The notes: a model not told the origin generated them from the letters alone. A stretch of 64,000 nucleotides of DNA from Aquabacterium sp. OR-4 (GCF_025290835.2 NZ_JAOCQD020000001.1:1860001-1924000), one strand, 5' to 3'. Positions 37,830 to 47,537 are shown, counted from the stretch's first letter. Translations and numbers: made by a program.

Positions 37830-37929
37830 TGGCCACGCCGCAGGCGGCACCCGGCCGTCAGCGGCGCCGCGCTTCACGGCCGCGACATAATCCACGGCGC
37901 TGACCGGCCCGCGCGGCCGCCAGCGCATT

Positions 37930-38028
37930 CGCTAGGGGTGTTGCCCTGCCCGTTCTTCACCGGACGGACAGGGCGACTGAGAGAGTCCCTTTGAACCTGA
38001 TCGAGGTAATCCTCGCGTACGGGAAGCG
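37930..38028 (+). ncRNA. TPP riboswitch (THI element)
   Basis: Contains the conserved TPP aptamer segments in order: AGGGGTG (37934-37940), CTGAGAG (from 37977), CCCTTTGAACCTGAT (from 37987), and GTAATCCTCGCGTACGGGAAGCG to 38028 (longest conserved pieces GTAAT and CGGGAAGC). CGCT (37930-37933) pairs with AGCG (38025-38028) as P1. A possible expression-platform hairpin GCGCGCCC / GGGCGCGC follows at 38039-38077. It lies 92 bases before the TonB-dependent receptor and should lower its expression when thiamin pyrophosphate is abundant. Confidence 0.93.
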
Positions 38029-38120
38029 ACCTGCCGCAGCGCGCCCTGCTTCCTGTCGTCTCTCGCGTCGGGCGCGCCAGCCAGTGTTCGTGGTCCCGTG
38101 ATTGCTGCAAAGGCATCACG

Positions 38121-40313
38121 ATGGCATCCATCCAGTCTCCGCACCACCGCAAACGTGGTGCTCTTCATCCTCTTGCACTGGCCGCCGCCACGCTGTGCGC
38201 GCTGGCCAGCGGCGCTGGCCATGCGCAGGAGGAACCCGCCCGCATCACCATCAGCGGCCGCGCGAGCGCTGCCCAGGCGGTGGGCGTCTCGGGCTTTGGC
38301 GACGTGCCGCTGTGGCGCCTGCCGATCTCGGCCACGGTGATCCGCACCGATCAGCTGGCCGACGCCGCCATCACCGGCCTGGGTGACCTCACCCGGCTGG
38401 ACGCCGGCGCCACCGACGCCTACAACGCACCCGGCTACTGGAACCAGCTGGCCGTGCGCGGCTTCACGCTGGACAACCGCTTCAACTACCGCCGCGACGG
38501 CCTGCCGATCAACGCCGAAACGGTGATCGGCCTGGACAACAAGCAGGCGCTGGAGCTGCTCAAGGGCGCCAGCGGCCTGCAGGCCGGCACCAGCGCGCCG
38601 GGCGGCCTGCTCAACCTGACGGTCAAACGCCCCAAGGTCGCACAGCGCAGCGCCATGCTGGGCTGGCAGCAAGACGGCACGCTGGGCGCCGCCATCGACA
38701 TCGGCGACCGGGCCGGCGCCCAGGGCGAGCTGGGCTGGCGCATCAACGCCAGTGCCTCCCGGCTCGACCCCAGCACCCACAACGCCCAGGGCCACCGCTG
38801 GCTGTGGGCCGCCGCAGGTGATCTGCGCCTGAGCGGCGGCACGCTGATCGAGGCCGAGCTCGAGCTCAGCCGCCAGAGCCAGCCCAGCACGCCCGGCTTC
38901 AGCCTGCTGGGCGACCGCCTGCCCAGCGCCGACAGCATCGACCCGCGCCTGAACCTCAACCGCCAGCCCTGGAGCCTGCCGGTGGTGATGGACGGCCGCA
39001 TCGGCTCGGTCCGCATCAGCCAGCCGCTGAGCGCCGATGTGCAGCTGGTGGCCCACGGCATGCGCCAGCGCCTGGACAGCGACGACCGCATCGCGTTCCC
39101 CTTTGGCTGCAGCGCGGCCGAAGACTACAGCCGCTACTGCGCCGACGGCAGCTTCGATCTCTACGACTTTCGCAGCGAGAACGAACGCCGCACCAGCGAC
39201 GCCTTCGACCTCTCGCTGCAGGGCCGTGCCGCCACCGGCAGCCTGCAGCACCAGTTCAACCTGGGCCTGCTGTTCACACGCTACGCCACCCGCCTGGGAC
39301 GCCAGGCCTACAACTGGGTGGGCGTGGGCAGCATCTACCAAGACGAGGCTCTGGACCCCGACCCCAGCCTGACCGACGACAGCACCAACCGCCGCGAGCG
39401 CACGGTGGAACTGCACCTGCAGGACAGCCTGACCCTCAGCGATACGCTGACCGCCTGGGCCGGCCTGCGCCACAGCCGCCTGCACCGCGAAAGCCGCTAC
39501 ACCCACCCCGACGACCCGCGGCCCACCGCCTACGCGCAAAGCCTCAGCACGCCCTGGCTGGGCCTCAGCCGGCAGCTGGGCACGGGCAGCAGTGCCTACC
39601 TCAGCTGGGGCCAGGGCATGGAAAGCGAGGTGGTGCCCAACCGCGCCCGCTACGCCAATGCCGGACAGGCCCTGCCCGCACTGAAGAGCCGGCAGCTCGA
39701 GGCCGGCTACAAATCAAGCAGCCGCTCGCTCGACTGGCGCGTGGCGGCCTTCGACATCCGCCGCCCGGTGTGGAGCGACCTGCTGGCCGCCACCGGCGTG
39801 CCTGTTGACGGCTGCAGCAGCAGCGCGCCCTGCCGACGCGCCGCCGACGGTGCGGCACGCCACCAGGGCCTGGAAGCCGAGGCCGAGTGGCGCAGCGGCC
39901 CCTGGGCCCTGCGTGGCAGCGCCATGGCCTTGCACGCCCGGCGCGAAGGCTCGGCCGACAGCCAGGCCAACGGCAAGCAGCCGACCAATGTGCCGGCCCT
40001 CAGCCTGAAGGCCCAGGCCGCCTGGCAGGTACCCGCACTGCCCGCCCTGGCCCTGCTCGGCTTCATCACCCATGAAGGCCGGCGCCAGGTGCTGCCCAAG
40101 GAGCAGATCGCCACACCGGGCTGGACCCGCATCGACCTCGGCGCCCGCTACAGCCAGCGCCTGGGCGCGGGCACCAGCCTGGTCTGGCGCGCCGGCGTCG
40201 ACAACCTGGCCAACCGACGCGCCTGGAAGGAAGCCCCCTTCCAGTACGGCCACGCCTACCTCTACCCCCTGGCCCCGCGAACTTTTCATGCCAGTGCCCA
40301 CCTGAATTTTTGA
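38121..40313 (+). CDS. TonB-dependent outer-membrane receptor, candidate thiamin (precursor) transporter
   Basis: 730 residues. A signal peptide ends in GHAQ (about residue 35). A plug domain follows (AVRGFTLDNRFNYRRDGLPI, GASGLQAGTSAPGGLLNL), then a 22-strand-type beta-barrel ending in a C-terminal Phe (SAHLNF). By similarity it falls with TonB-dependent siderophore receptors, but the TPP riboswitch in its leader points to thiamin, a thiamin phosphate or a pyrimidine/thiazole precursor as ligand. AAGG lies upstream of the ATG. The stop codon overlaps the tRNA-Asn promoter. Confidence 0.9.
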   Translation: MASIQSPHHRKRGALHPLALAAATLCALASGAGHAQEEPARITISGRASAAQAVGVSGFGDVPLWRLPISATVIRTDQLADAAITGLGDLTRLDAGATDAYNAPGYWNQLAVRGFTLDNRFNYRRDGLPINAETVIGLDNKQALELLKGASGLQAGTSAPGGLLNLTVKRPKVAQRSAMLGWQQDGTLGAAIDIGDRAGAQGELGWRINASASRLDPSTHNAQGHRWLWAAAGDLRLSGGTLIEAELELSRQSQPSTPGFSLLGDRLPSADSIDPRLNLNRQPWSLPVVMDGRIGSVRISQPLSADVQLVAHGMRQRLDSDDRIAFPFGCSAAEDYSRYCADGSFDLYDFRSENERRTSDAFDLSLQGRAATGSLQHQFNLGLLFTRYATRLGRQAYNWVGVGSIYQDEALDPDPSLTDDSTNRRERTVELHLQDSLTLSDTLTAWAGLRHSRLHRESRYTHPDDPRPTAYAQSLSTPWLGLSRQLGTGSSAYLSWGQGMESEVVPNRARYANAGQALPALKSRQLEAGYKSSSRSLDWRVAAFDIRRPVWSDLLAATGVPVDGCSSSAPCRRAADGAARHQGLEAEAEWRSGPWALRGSAMALHARREGSADSQANGKQPTNVPALSLKAQAAWQVPALPALALLGFITHEGRRQVLPKEQIATPGWTRIDLGARYSQRLGAGTSLVWRAGVDNLANRRAWKEAPFQYGHAYLYPLAPRTFHASAHLNF

Positions 40314-40339
40314 CACAGCCTGAAAAAACTGGCTATACT
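40310..40339 (+). promoter_or_regulatory. Strong promoter of tRNA-Asn
   Basis: TTGACA (40310-40315), 18-base spacer, TATACT (40334-40339), 13 bases before the tRNA. The -35 overlaps the TGA of the receptor gene. Confidence 0.85.
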
Positions 40340-40351
40340 GCGAGGCTCAGT

Positions 40352-40427
40352 TCCCCGATAGCTCAGTCGGTAGAGCGCCGGACTGTTAATCCGTAGGTCC
40401 CTGGTTCGAGCCCAGGTCGGGGAGCCA
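40352..40427 (+). tRNA. tRNA-Asn (anticodon GTT)
   Basis: 76 bases. Acceptor stem TCCCCGA / TCGGGGA closes perfectly. D-loop AGCTCAGTCGGTAGAGC, anticodon loop CTGTTAA with GTT, T-arm GGTTCGAGCCC, and an encoded CCA end. Confidence 0.98.
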
Positions 40428-40445
40428 AAAAACCGAAGACGATCA

Positions 40446-40479
40446 AAGGCTTGCAGTGGCAACACTGCAAGCCTTTTTT
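40446..40479 (+). terminator. Rho-independent terminator after tRNA-Asn
   Basis: 11-bp stem GGCTTGCAGTG / CACTGCAAGCC, loop GCAA, followed by six T. The A run on the other side may give weaker termination for the convergent rng transcript. Confidence 0.92.
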
Positions 40480-40535
40480 CTTGGTTCCTTGCCGCCGCGG
40501 GGCATCGTCACTGCCGCCGCCGCCGCAGGCCCGGC

Positions 40536-42020
40536 CTACATCAACACGATGTCGTACTGCTCCGGGCTGAAGCTGGGTTCGGTGCTCAGCGACACCGGCT
40601 TGCCGATGAAGTCGCTCAGGCCGGCCAGGTGCTGGCTTTCTTCGTCGAGCAGCATCTCCACCACGGCCGCGCTGGCCACCACCCGAAACTCCTTCGGGTT
40701 GAACTGCCGCGCCTCGCGCAAGATCTCGCGCAGGATGTCGTAGCACACGCTGCGCGCGGTCTTGACCTGGCCGCGTCCTTCGCAGGTTGGGCAGGGCTGG
40801 CACAGCATGTGGGCCAGGCTTTCGCGGGTGCGCTTGCGCGTCATCTCCACCAGGCCCAGCTGGGTGAAGCCACTCACCGTGGTCTTGGTGCGGTCCTTGC
40901 CCAGCTGCTTGCGAAACTCGGCCAGCACGGCCTGCTGGTGCTCGTCGCGCACCATGTCGATGAAGTCGACAATGATGATGCCGCCCAGGTTGCGCAGCCG
41001 CAGCTGGCGCGCGATGGCACCGGCCGCCTCGAGGTTGGTCTTGAAGATGGTGTCGTCGAAGTTGCGCGCGCCGACAAAGCCGCCGGTGTTCACGTCCACC
41101 GTGGTCAGGGCCTCGGTCTGGTCGATGATCAGGTAGCCGCCACTCTTGAGATCCACGCGGCGGGCCAGCGCGCGGGCGATCTCCTCCTCGATGCCGAACA
41201 GGTCGAAGATCGGGCGCTCGCCCTTGTAGAGATCCAGCTTGGCGGTGCTGCCGGGCGTGAAGGTTTCGCCAAAGGCCTTGAGCGCATCAAACTGCAGCTT
41301 GCTGTCGATGCGCACCGATTGCGTGGCCTCGTTGGTCAGGTCGCGCAGCACGCGTTCGGCCAGGTTCAGGTCTTCGTGCAGCAGCGTGCCGGTGGGCTTG
41401 GACACGCCCAGCGCGCGGATCGCGTTCCAGGTCTTGCGCAGGTAGGCGATGTCGTCGGCCAGTTCGGCGTCCGAGGCGTCTTCGGCGTTGGTGCGCAGGA
41501 TGAAACCGCCGGTGCCCGTGCCATCGGTGGTGGCGGTGAGGCGCTGCATGCGGGTGCGCAGCTGCTCGCGCGTCTCGTGCGAGCCGATCTTCTGGCTGAT
41601 GCCGATGTGCGTGTCCTGCGGCAGAAACACCAGCATGCGCCCGGCAATGCTGATCTGCGTGGACAGGCGCGCTCCCTTGGTGCCGATCGGGTCCTTGATC
41701 ACCTGCACCATCAGGGTCTGGCCCTCGAACACCTGGCGCTCGATGGGCACCGGCACGGCCACGTCGCTGCGCGCCGGGTGGCCATGCTGGTGGCCGCCGC
41801 CGTGCAGATCGGCCACGTGCAGAAAGGCCGCGCGCTCGAGCCCCACTTCGATGAAGGCGCTCTGCATGCCGGGCAGCACCCGCGCCACCTTGCCAAGGTA
41901 GATGTTGCCGACCAGGCCACGCTCCAGCGTGCGCTCGATGTGCAGCTCTTGCACTGCGCCGTTCTCGACGACGGCGACGCGGGTCTCTTGCGGAGCCCAG
42001 TTGATCAGGATGTCGTGCAT
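40536..42020 (-). CDS. rng: Ribonuclease G
   Basis: 494 residues. N-terminal S1 RNA-binding region (NIYLGKVARVLPGMQSAFIEVGLERAAFLH), then the RNase E/G catalytic core with the metal-binding Asp in IIIVDFIDM, and the zinc-link cysteines CQPCPTC. It matures 16S rRNA 5' ends and degrades mRNA. It heads no long tail, so this is RNase G rather than E. It is the last gene of the housekeeping run and converges on the tRNA-Asn terminator. Confidence 0.96.
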   Translation of the reverse strand: MHDILINWAPQETRVAVVENGAVQELHIERTLERGLVGNIYLGKVARVLPGMQSAFIEVGLERAAFLHVADLHGGGHQHGHPARSDVAVPVPIERQVFEGQTLMVQVIKDPIGTKGARLSTQISIAGRMLVFLPQDTHIGISQKIGSHETREQLRTRMQRLTATTDGTGTGGFILRTNAEDASDAELADDIAYLRKTWNAIRALGVSKPTGTLLHEDLNLAERVLRDLTNEATQSVRIDSKLQFDALKAFGETFTPGSTAKLDLYKGERPIFDLFGIEEEIARALARRVDLKSGGYLIIDQTEALTTVDVNTGGFVGARNFDDTIFKTNLEAAGAIARQLRLRNLGGIIIVDFIDMVRDEHQQAVLAEFRKQLGKDRTKTTVSGFTQLGLVEMTRKRTRESLAHMLCQPCPTCEGRGQVKTARSVCYDILREILREARQFNPKEFRVVASAAVVEMLLDEESQHLAGLSDFIGKPVSLSTEPSFSPEQYDIVLM

Positions 42021-42079
42021 GGCGCTCGGTGTTCTGGTTCTGGGTCAGGCACCAGCGCGCGTCCCGGTCGAGCCGGCCC

Positions 42080-42697
42080 TCAGCACGCGATGCGCAGTTG
42101 TCTCAGCAACTCGGCCGTCTCGTACAGCGGCAAACCCATGATACCGGTGTAGCTGCCGCCGATGGCCTCGATGCGCCCGGCCCAGGCGCTCTGGATGGCA
42201 TAGGCGCCAGCCTTGCCGAAGGGCTCGCCGCTGGCCACATAGGCCGCGATGGCGGCCGCCGGCAAGGGTGCGAAACGCACGCTGCTGGATGACAGCGCGG
42301 CCAGCACCCGCCGCGCGCCGGGCGCCGGCGCCACGGCCACGGCGGTGTGCACCTTGTGCGTCCGGCCCGACAGCGCGGTGAGCATGGCGCTGGCTTCGGC
42401 CGCATCGGCCGGCTTGCCCAGGATGCGGCGGCCCAGCGCCACCGTGGTGTCGGCGCACAGGATGGGCGCCGGCGGCAGGCCGCGGCGCCGGGCGCGGGCC
42501 TGCGCCGCCTTCAGCTTCAAGGCGGTGACGCGCTGCACATAGGCCGCCGGCGCCTCGCCGGGCGACACGGCTTCCAGCGCCTCGGCGTCTTCGTCGGCAT
42601 CGGCCAGCAGCAGCTCGTGCCGCACGCCCAGTTGATCAAGCAGCTGGCGGCGGCGCGGGCTTTGCGATGCCAGGTAGATGAAATCGGGGGCGGGCAT
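42080..42697 (-). CDS. Maf-family nucleotide pyrophosphatase
   Basis: 205 residues. The signature [17 protein letters not shown] lies at the start, then [20 protein letters not shown] with the catalytic Asp, and [14 protein letters not shown]. Maf proteins hydrolyse non-canonical or canonical (deoxy)nucleoside triphosphates and can arrest division when overproduced. A GTG at 42709 that overlaps the rlmH stop (GTGA) would add four residues; the ATG gives the usual family length. Confidence 0.93.
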   Translation of the reverse strand: MPAPDFIYLASQSPRRRQLLDQLGVRHELLLADADEDAEALEAVSPGEAPAAYVQRVTALKLKAAQARARRRGLPPAPILCADTTVALGRRILGKPADAAEASAMLTALSGRTHKVHTAVAVAPAPGARRVLAALSSSSVRFAPLPAAAIAAYVASGEPFGKAGAYAIQSAWAGRIEAIGGSYTGIMGLPLYETAELLRQLRIAC

Positions 42698-42705
42698 CGT
42701 GGCGC

Positions 42706-43176
42706 TCACTCGCGGTGATAGGGGTGGCCGGCGGTGACGCTCCAGGCGCGGTACAGCGCCTCGGCCAGCAGCACGCGCACCATGGCATGCGGCAGGGTGA
42801 GATCGGAGATGCGCAGCGTCTCGTCGGCGCTGGCCTTGAGGGCCGGGTCGAGCCCGTCGGGCCCGCCCACCAGCAGGGCCACATCGCGCCCCTCGCCCAG
42901 CCAGGCGCGCAGGCGCTCGGCCAGTTGAACGGTGGTCAGGCGTGCGCCGCGTTCATCGAGGATGACGCGGCGCGCGCCCTTGGGAATCGCCGCCTCCAGG
43001 CGCAGGGCTTCGGCGGCCATCATCTGCGGCGCGGTCTTGCCGCTGGTGCGCGGCTCGGCCTTCACCGCCTTGAGCTCCAGCCGCAGCTCGGGCGGAAAGC
43101 GCTTGGCGTAGTCCTCGTAGGCCGTCTCGGCCCAGGCCGGGGGCTTGTGGCCCACGGCGGCCAGCACCAGGCGCAT
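42706..43176 (-). CDS. rlmH: 23S rRNA (pseudouridine1915-N3)-methyltransferase
   Basis: 156 residues, matching RlmH length. SAM/knot region [14 protein letters not shown] and C-terminal [14 protein letters not shown] are diagnostic of the SPOUT-class enzyme, which modifies helix 69 of 23S rRNA. Next to rsfS, as in many proteobacteria. Confidence 0.96.
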   Translation of the reverse strand: MRLVLAAVGHKPPAWAETAYEDYAKRFPPELRLELKAVKAEPRTSGKTAPQMMAAEALRLEAAIPKGARRVILDERGARLTTVQLAERLRAWLGEGRDVALLVGGPDGLDPALKASADETLRISDLTLPHAMVRVLLAEALYRAWSVTAGHPYHRE

Positions 43177-43212
43177 GGCGGCGCGGCGTTCTGCGGGGGC
43201 CCCGGGGCGCTA

Positions 43213-43893
43213 TCAGCCGCGCGGCTTGGCAGCCTTGCGTGCCGGCGGCGCGGCGGGGCGGCTGGCCGTGGTCTTGGCGGCCACCTTCTTGGCGCCGGGG
43301 CGCTTGACCACCACGGTCTGCTCGGCCGGCGTGCGGTTGATGGCGCGCTGGGCGGCGGCCTTCTTGCTGGCCGGCGTGGCGCTGCCGGCCGCGGTCTTGC
43401 GGGCCGGCGCCTTCTTGGCCGGGGCAGCGGCCGGCCGGGCGGCAACCGCCTTCTTGGCCGCGGATTTCTTGGCGGGTGCGCGCTTGGTGGCGGGCGCCTC
43501 CTCGGGCTCGTCGTCGGGCTCGGAGGCCTTCACCAGGCCCTTGGCCGGGCCGCCGGTCTTCATCTTCACCGGCTTGCCGCCCCAGATCTCCTCGAGGCGG
43601 TAGTACTCGCGAATGGCCGGCTGCATCACGTGCACCACGGCGGCACCGCAGTCAACGATGATCCACTCGCCGTTGTCCTCGCCCTCGGTGGCGACGATGG
43701 GCATGCCGCCGGTCTTGACCGCGTCGCGCACGCTGGCCGCCAGGGCCTTGGTCTGCCGGTTGCTGGTGCCCGAGGCGATGATCACGCGCTCGAACAAGGG
43801 CGACAGGTGTTCGGTGTTGAACACCACGATGTCCTGCGCCTTGACGTCTTCGAGTCCGTCGAAGATGGCGCGTTGCAGCTTGCGAATGTCCAT
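43213..43893 (-). CDS. rsfS: Ribosomal silencing factor with long Lys/Ala-rich tail
   Basis: 226 residues. The first about 115 are the RsfS/Iojap domain (DIRKLQRAIFDGLEDVKAQD, GEDNGEWIIVDCGAAVVHVM, REYYRLEEIWGG), which binds ribosomal protein L14 and blocks subunit joining in starved cells. The remaining about 110 residues are a basic Ala/Lys/Pro-rich extension with repeated AKK and APAKK blocks, like histone H1-type tails; E. coli RsfS (105 residues) lacks it. The tail is probably disordered and RNA-binding, which is inference. Confidence 0.93.
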   Translation of the reverse strand: MDIRKLQRAIFDGLEDVKAQDIVVFNTEHLSPLFERVIIASGTSNRQTKALAASVRDAVKTGGMPIVATEGEDNGEWIIVDCGAAVVHVMQPAIREYYRLEEIWGGKPVKMKTGGPAKGLVKASEPDDEPEEAPATKRAPAKKSAAKKAVAARPAAAPAKKAPARKTAAGSATPASKKAAAQRAINRTPAEQTVVVKRPGAKKVAAKTTASRPAAPPARKAAKPRG

Positions 43894-43933
43894 TCAGTGC
43901 CTGTCTGGGCTTGTTGTGGCCGCGTCAGCGGCT

Positions 43934-44560
43934 TCAGCCCTGGTTTGTCGGCCCAGGATAGGGCCGTTGTTGGTCAATATAGCCTGCCACGCTTGCGCCC
44001 ACCAGATCGGCCACGGCCAAGCCGGCGGCCAGGCGGGCCCGCACCACGCTGGCCGAAATGGCCAGCGGTGGCAGATCGAGGCGGGTGCAGCGGTGCGGCA
44101 CGGCGGCCAGTGCGGCCGGTGCCTGGGGGGCCTGGCCGTTGCGGGCGGCCACAGCCAGGGTCAGGCGCTGCAGCAGTTCGGGCCAGTCGCGCCAGGTGTC
44201 GAAACGGGCGTACTGGTCTTGCCCCAGGATCAGGAACCACTCGGCGCCGGGGGTTTCGGCCTGCAGGGCGCGCACGGTGTCAATGGTGTAAGTGGGGCCG
44301 TCGCGCTGCAGCTCGCGCGCATCGATGCGGTTGAAACCGTCATCGGCGCCGTCTTCGGCCAGCAGCGCGGCCAGCATGGCAGCGCGGTGGGCCGGTGCGG
44401 CCAGCACCTGGCCGGCCTTCTGCCAGGGCGCTCCGGCGGGCAGCCAGCGCAGCTCGTCAAGCGCCAGCTGATCGCGCGCGGCCCGGCCCAGCGCGCGGTG
44501 GGCCAGATGCGGTGGGTCGAAACTGCCTCCCAGCAAGCCGATGCGGCGGGGCTGGCTCAA
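43934..44560 (-). CDS. nadD: Nicotinate-nucleotide adenylyltransferase
   Basis: 208 residues (E. coli 213). Nucleotidyltransferase motif [18 protein letters not shown] and the C-terminal [10 protein letters not shown], a variant of the ISSTxxR signature. It forms NaAD from NaMN and ATP. The start is TTG at 44560, whose bases overlap the hemF stop (TTGA); no ATG is available before the GGSFDPPH motif. GGGGT nine bases upstream is a modest ribosome binding site. Confidence 0.94.
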   Translation of the reverse strand: MSQPRRIGLLGGSFDPPHLAHRALGRAARDQLALDELRWLPAGAPWQKAGQVLAAPAHRAAMLAALLAEDGADDGFNRIDARELQRDGPTYTIDTVRALQAETPGAEWFLILGQDQYARFDTWRDWPELLQRLTLAVAARNGQAPQAPAALAAVPHRCTRLDLPPLAISASVVRARLAAGLAVADLVGASVAGYIDQQRPYPGPTNQG

Positions 44561-45507
44561 GCCGCGGGCACCCCGTTGGCGCCATGGCCGGCCCAGTCGC
44601 GCGGGCGCAGGAAATCGCTGAACAGCCGCGCCTCCGGCGTGCCCGGCACGGGCTGCCAGTCGTAGCGCCAGCGCACCACGGGCGGCATCGACATCAGGAT
44701 GCTCTCGGTGCGGCCGCCCGACTGCAGGCCGAACAGCGTGCCGCGGTCGAACACCAGGTTGAACTCGACATAGCGGCCGCGCCGCCAGGCCTGGAAGTCG
44801 CGCTGCGCCTCGCTGTAAGGCGTGTCGCGGCGGCGTTCGACGATGGGCACATAGGCGCCCAGGAAGGCATCGCCCACGGCGCGCAGCATCTCGAAGCTGC
44901 GCTCGAAACCGCCCTGCTCCACCGTGAAGCTGAAATCGTCGAAGAAGATGCCGCCGATGCCTCGCGGCTCGTTGCGGTGCTTCAGAAAGAAATACTCGTC
45001 GCACCAGGTCTTGAAGCGCGGGTACAGCTCGGCGCCAAAGGGCGCCAGCGCGTCGCGGCAGCTGCGGTGGAAGTGCGCCGCGTCGTCCTCGTGCCCGTAG
45101 TAGGGGGTGAGGTCCATGCCGCCGCCGAACCACACCACCGGCTCGCGGCCTTCGGGCAGGGCCGCAAACATGCGCACGTTCATGTGCACCGTGGGCACAT
45201 GCGGGTTGCGTGGATGGAACACCAGGCTCACGCCCATGGCCTCGAACGGCGCGCCGGCCAGTTCGGGCCGGTGCGCGGTGGCCGATGGCGGCAGCTGGCC
45301 GCCCCGCACATGACTGAAGTTGCAGCCGCCGCGCTCGAGCAGGCCGCCCTCTTCCACCAGCTGGGTCTTGCCGTCGCCCTGCAGGCGGCCGCCGGGCTCG
45401 CGCGTCCAGGCGTCGGTGATGAAGGCCTTGCCATCCAGCGCGGCCATCGTGCTGACGATGCGCTGCTGCAGGCCGAGCAGGTAGGCGCGAACGGCCGCGG
45501 TGTCCAT
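44557..45507 (-). CDS. hemF: Oxygen-dependent coproporphyrinogen-III oxidase
   Basis: 316 residues. Motifs [30 protein letters not shown] and [17 protein letters not shown], and [19 protein letters not shown]. It converts coproporphyrinogen III to protoporphyrinogen IX for heme. ATG at 45507 gives the usual N-terminus; a GTG two codons upstream is possible. Linked to nadD by stop/start overlap. Confidence 0.97.
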   Translation of the reverse strand: MDTAAVRAYLLGLQQRIVSTMAALDGKAFITDAWTREPGGRLQGDGKTQLVEEGGLLERGGCNFSHVRGGQLPPSATAHRPELAGAPFEAMGVSLVFHPRNPHVPTVHMNVRMFAALPEGREPVVWFGGGMDLTPYYGHEDDAAHFHRSCRDALAPFGAELYPRFKTWCDEYFFLKHRNEPRGIGGIFFDDFSFTVEQGGFERSFEMLRAVGDAFLGAYVPIVERRRDTPYSEAQRDFQAWRRGRYVEFNLVFDRGTLFGLQSGGRTESILMSMPPVVRWRYDWQPVPGTPEARLFSDFLRPRDWAGHGANGVPAA

Positions 45508-45520
45508 GCTCACGGCGGCG

Positions 45521-46804
45521 TCAGCGCTTGACGGCGCGGTGGCCGATGTCGCGGCGGTACTGCATGCCGTCAAAGGCAATGCCGGCCATCGCGTCATAGG
45601 CCGCCTGCTGTGCCAGCTTGGCCGATTCGCCCAGCGCGGTGACGCACAGCACGCGGCCGCCGGTGACGCGCACCGTGCCGTCGTCGTCGAGTGCGGTGCC
45701 GGCGTGGAACACCACCGCATCGGGCGTGTCGGCGCCCAGGCCGGTGATGGCGTCGCCCTTGCGCGGCTGCAGCGGGTAGCCGGCGGCGGCCATCACCACA
45801 CCCAGCGCGATGCGGCGGTCCCATTCGAGCGACACCTTGTCGAGCGTGCCGTCGGTGGCGTGCAGCAGCACCTCGACCAGATCGCTCTTCAGGCGCATCA
45901 GGATCGGCTGGGTCTCGGGGTCGCCCATGCGGGTGTTGAACTCCAGCGTCTTGGGATTGCCCTTGGCGTCGATCATCAGCCCGGCATACAGGAAGCCGGT
46001 GAACGGGATGCCGTCGCGCGCCATGCCGGCCACCGTGGGGCCGATGATCTCGTGCATGGCCTTGGCGTGCACATTGGGCGTGACCACCGGTGCCGGGCTG
46101 TAGGCGCCCATGCCGCCGGTGTTGGGGCCGGTGTCGCCGTCGCCCAGGCGCTTGTGGTCCTGGCTGCTGGCCAGGGCCAGCACATGCTTGCCGTCCACCA
46201 GCACGATGAAGCTGGCTTCCTCGCCCTCGAGGAACTCCTCGATCACCACGCGTGCGCCACCGTCGTTGTGCTGCACGCCCAGGCTGTTGTCCAGCAGCAT
46301 GAAGTCGATGGCCTCGTGCGCCTCCTGCAGCGTCATGGCCACCACCACGCCCTTGCCGGCGGCCAGACCGTCGGCCTTGACCACGATGGGCGCGCCCACC
46401 TGGTCGACATGGGCATGGGCCGCGGCCACATCGGTGAAGGTGGCGTAGTGGGCGGTGGGGATCTTGTGCCGCGCCATGAAGTCCTTGGCGAAGGCCTTGC
46501 TCGACTCCAGCTGCGCCGCGGCCTTGCTGGGGCCGAAGATGCGCAGGCCGCGGGCGCGGAAGATGTCGACCACGCCCTGCGACAAGGGCGCCTCGGGGCC
46601 CACCACGGTGAGGCCGATCTTCTCGGCCGCGGCAAAGTCGGCCAGCGCCTGCGGGTCGGTGATGGCCACGTTCTTGAGCTGCGCGTCGCGCGCCGTGCCG
46701 CCATTGCCGGGCGCCACGTACACCTGCTGCACCCGCGGGCTTTGCGCCAGCTTCCAGGCCAGCGCATGTTCACGGCCACCGCCGCCGATCACCAACACCT
46801 TCAT
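45521..46804 (-). CDS. purD: Phosphoribosylamine-glycine ligase
   Basis: 427 residues (E. coli 429). N-terminal [20 protein letters not shown], the ATP-grasp segments [17 protein letters not shown] and [13 protein letters not shown]. It makes GAR in purine synthesis. ATG at 46804 was preferred over the longer frame to 46867, which runs into the yebC gene; GAGCGCGAG precedes it. Confidence 0.97.
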   Translation of the reverse strand: MKVLVIGGGGREHALAWKLAQSPRVQQVYVAPGNGGTARDAQLKNVAITDPQALADFAAAEKIGLTVVGPEAPLSQGVVDIFRARGLRIFGPSKAAAQLESSKAFAKDFMARHKIPTAHYATFTDVAAAHAHVDQVGAPIVVKADGLAAGKGVVVAMTLQEAHEAIDFMLLDNSLGVQHNDGGARVVIEEFLEGEEASFIVLVDGKHVLALASSQDHKRLGDGDTGPNTGGMGAYSPAPVVTPNVHAKAMHEIIGPTVAGMARDGIPFTGFLYAGLMIDAKGNPKTLEFNTRMGDPETQPILMRLKSDLVEVLLHATDGTLDKVSLEWDRRIALGVVMAAAGYPLQPRKGDAITGLGADTPDAVVFHAGTALDDDGTVRVTGGRVLCVTALGESAKLAQQAAYDAMAGIAFDGMQYRRDIGHRAVKR

Positions 46805-46811
46805 CTCGCGC

Positions 46812-47537
46812 TCACTCTGCCAGTTCGGCGTTGTGGTAGACGTTTTGCACGTCGTCCAGGTCTTCAATCACGTCCAGCAGCTTCTGCATGCGCAGCGCGT
46901 CTTCACCCGCGATGGCGATGGTGTTCTCGGCGCGCATGGTCACCTCGGCCATGTCGGCCACCAGGCCGGCGGCCTCGAGCGCGTTTTTCACCGCCTCGAA
47001 ATCGGTGGGCGAGGTGATCACCTCGATGGCACCGTCGTCGTCGCTGACCACATCCTCGGCGCCCGATTCGAGCGCCACCTCCATCACCTTGTCTTCCGAG
47101 GTGCCGGGCGCAAACACCAGCTGGCCGCAGTGCTTGAACTGGAAGGCCACCGAGCCCTCGGTGCCCAGGTTGCCGCCGTACTTGCTGAAGGCATGGCGCA
47201 CCTCGGCCACGGTGCGCACGCGGTTGTCGGTCATGGTGTCGACGATGATCGCCGCGCCGCCGATGCCGTAGCCCTCGTAGCGGATTTCTTCGTAGTTCAC
47301 GCCTTCGAGGTTGCCCGAGGCCTTGTCGACGTTGTACTTGATGCGATCGGCCGGCATGTTGGCGGCCTTGGCCTTGTCGATGGCCAGGCGCAGGCGCGGA
47401 TTGGCGGTCACGTCAGCGCCGCCCTGGCGGGCTGCCACGGTGATTTCGCGAATGATGCGGGTCCAGACCTTGCCGCGCTTTTCGTCCTGGCGGCCTTTGC
47501 GGTGCTGGATGTTGGCCCATTTGGAATGGCCTGCCAT
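46812..47537 (-). CDS. YebC/TACO1-family protein
   Basis: 241 residues beginning [18 protein letters not shown], the diagnostic YebC N-terminus, with [20 protein letters not shown] in the middle domain. Members act as regulators and, as shown for TACO1 and some bacterial homologues, help translation of proline-rich stretches. That is of note here because many proteins in this window carry long Pro/Ala runs. First gene of the purD-hemF-nadD-rsfS run, 7 bases before purD. Confidence 0.95.
   Translation of the reverse strand: MAGHSKWANIQHRKGRQDEKRGKVWTRIIREITVAARQGGADVTANPRLRLAIDKAKAANMPADRIKYNVDKASGNLEGVNYEEIRYEGYGIGGAAIIVDTMTDNRVRTVAEVRHAFSKYGGNLGTEGSVAFQFKHCGQLVFAPGTSEDKVMEVALESGAEDVVSDDDGAIEVITSPTDFEAVKNALEAAGLVADMAEVTMRAENTIAIAGEDALRMQKLLDVIEDLDDVQNVYHNAELAE

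Noticed and set aside
38121..40313. Plain siderophore receptor
   Set aside because: No siderophore, Fur box or iron gene is nearby, and a TPP riboswitch lies in the leader; ligand left open with thiamin-type preferred.
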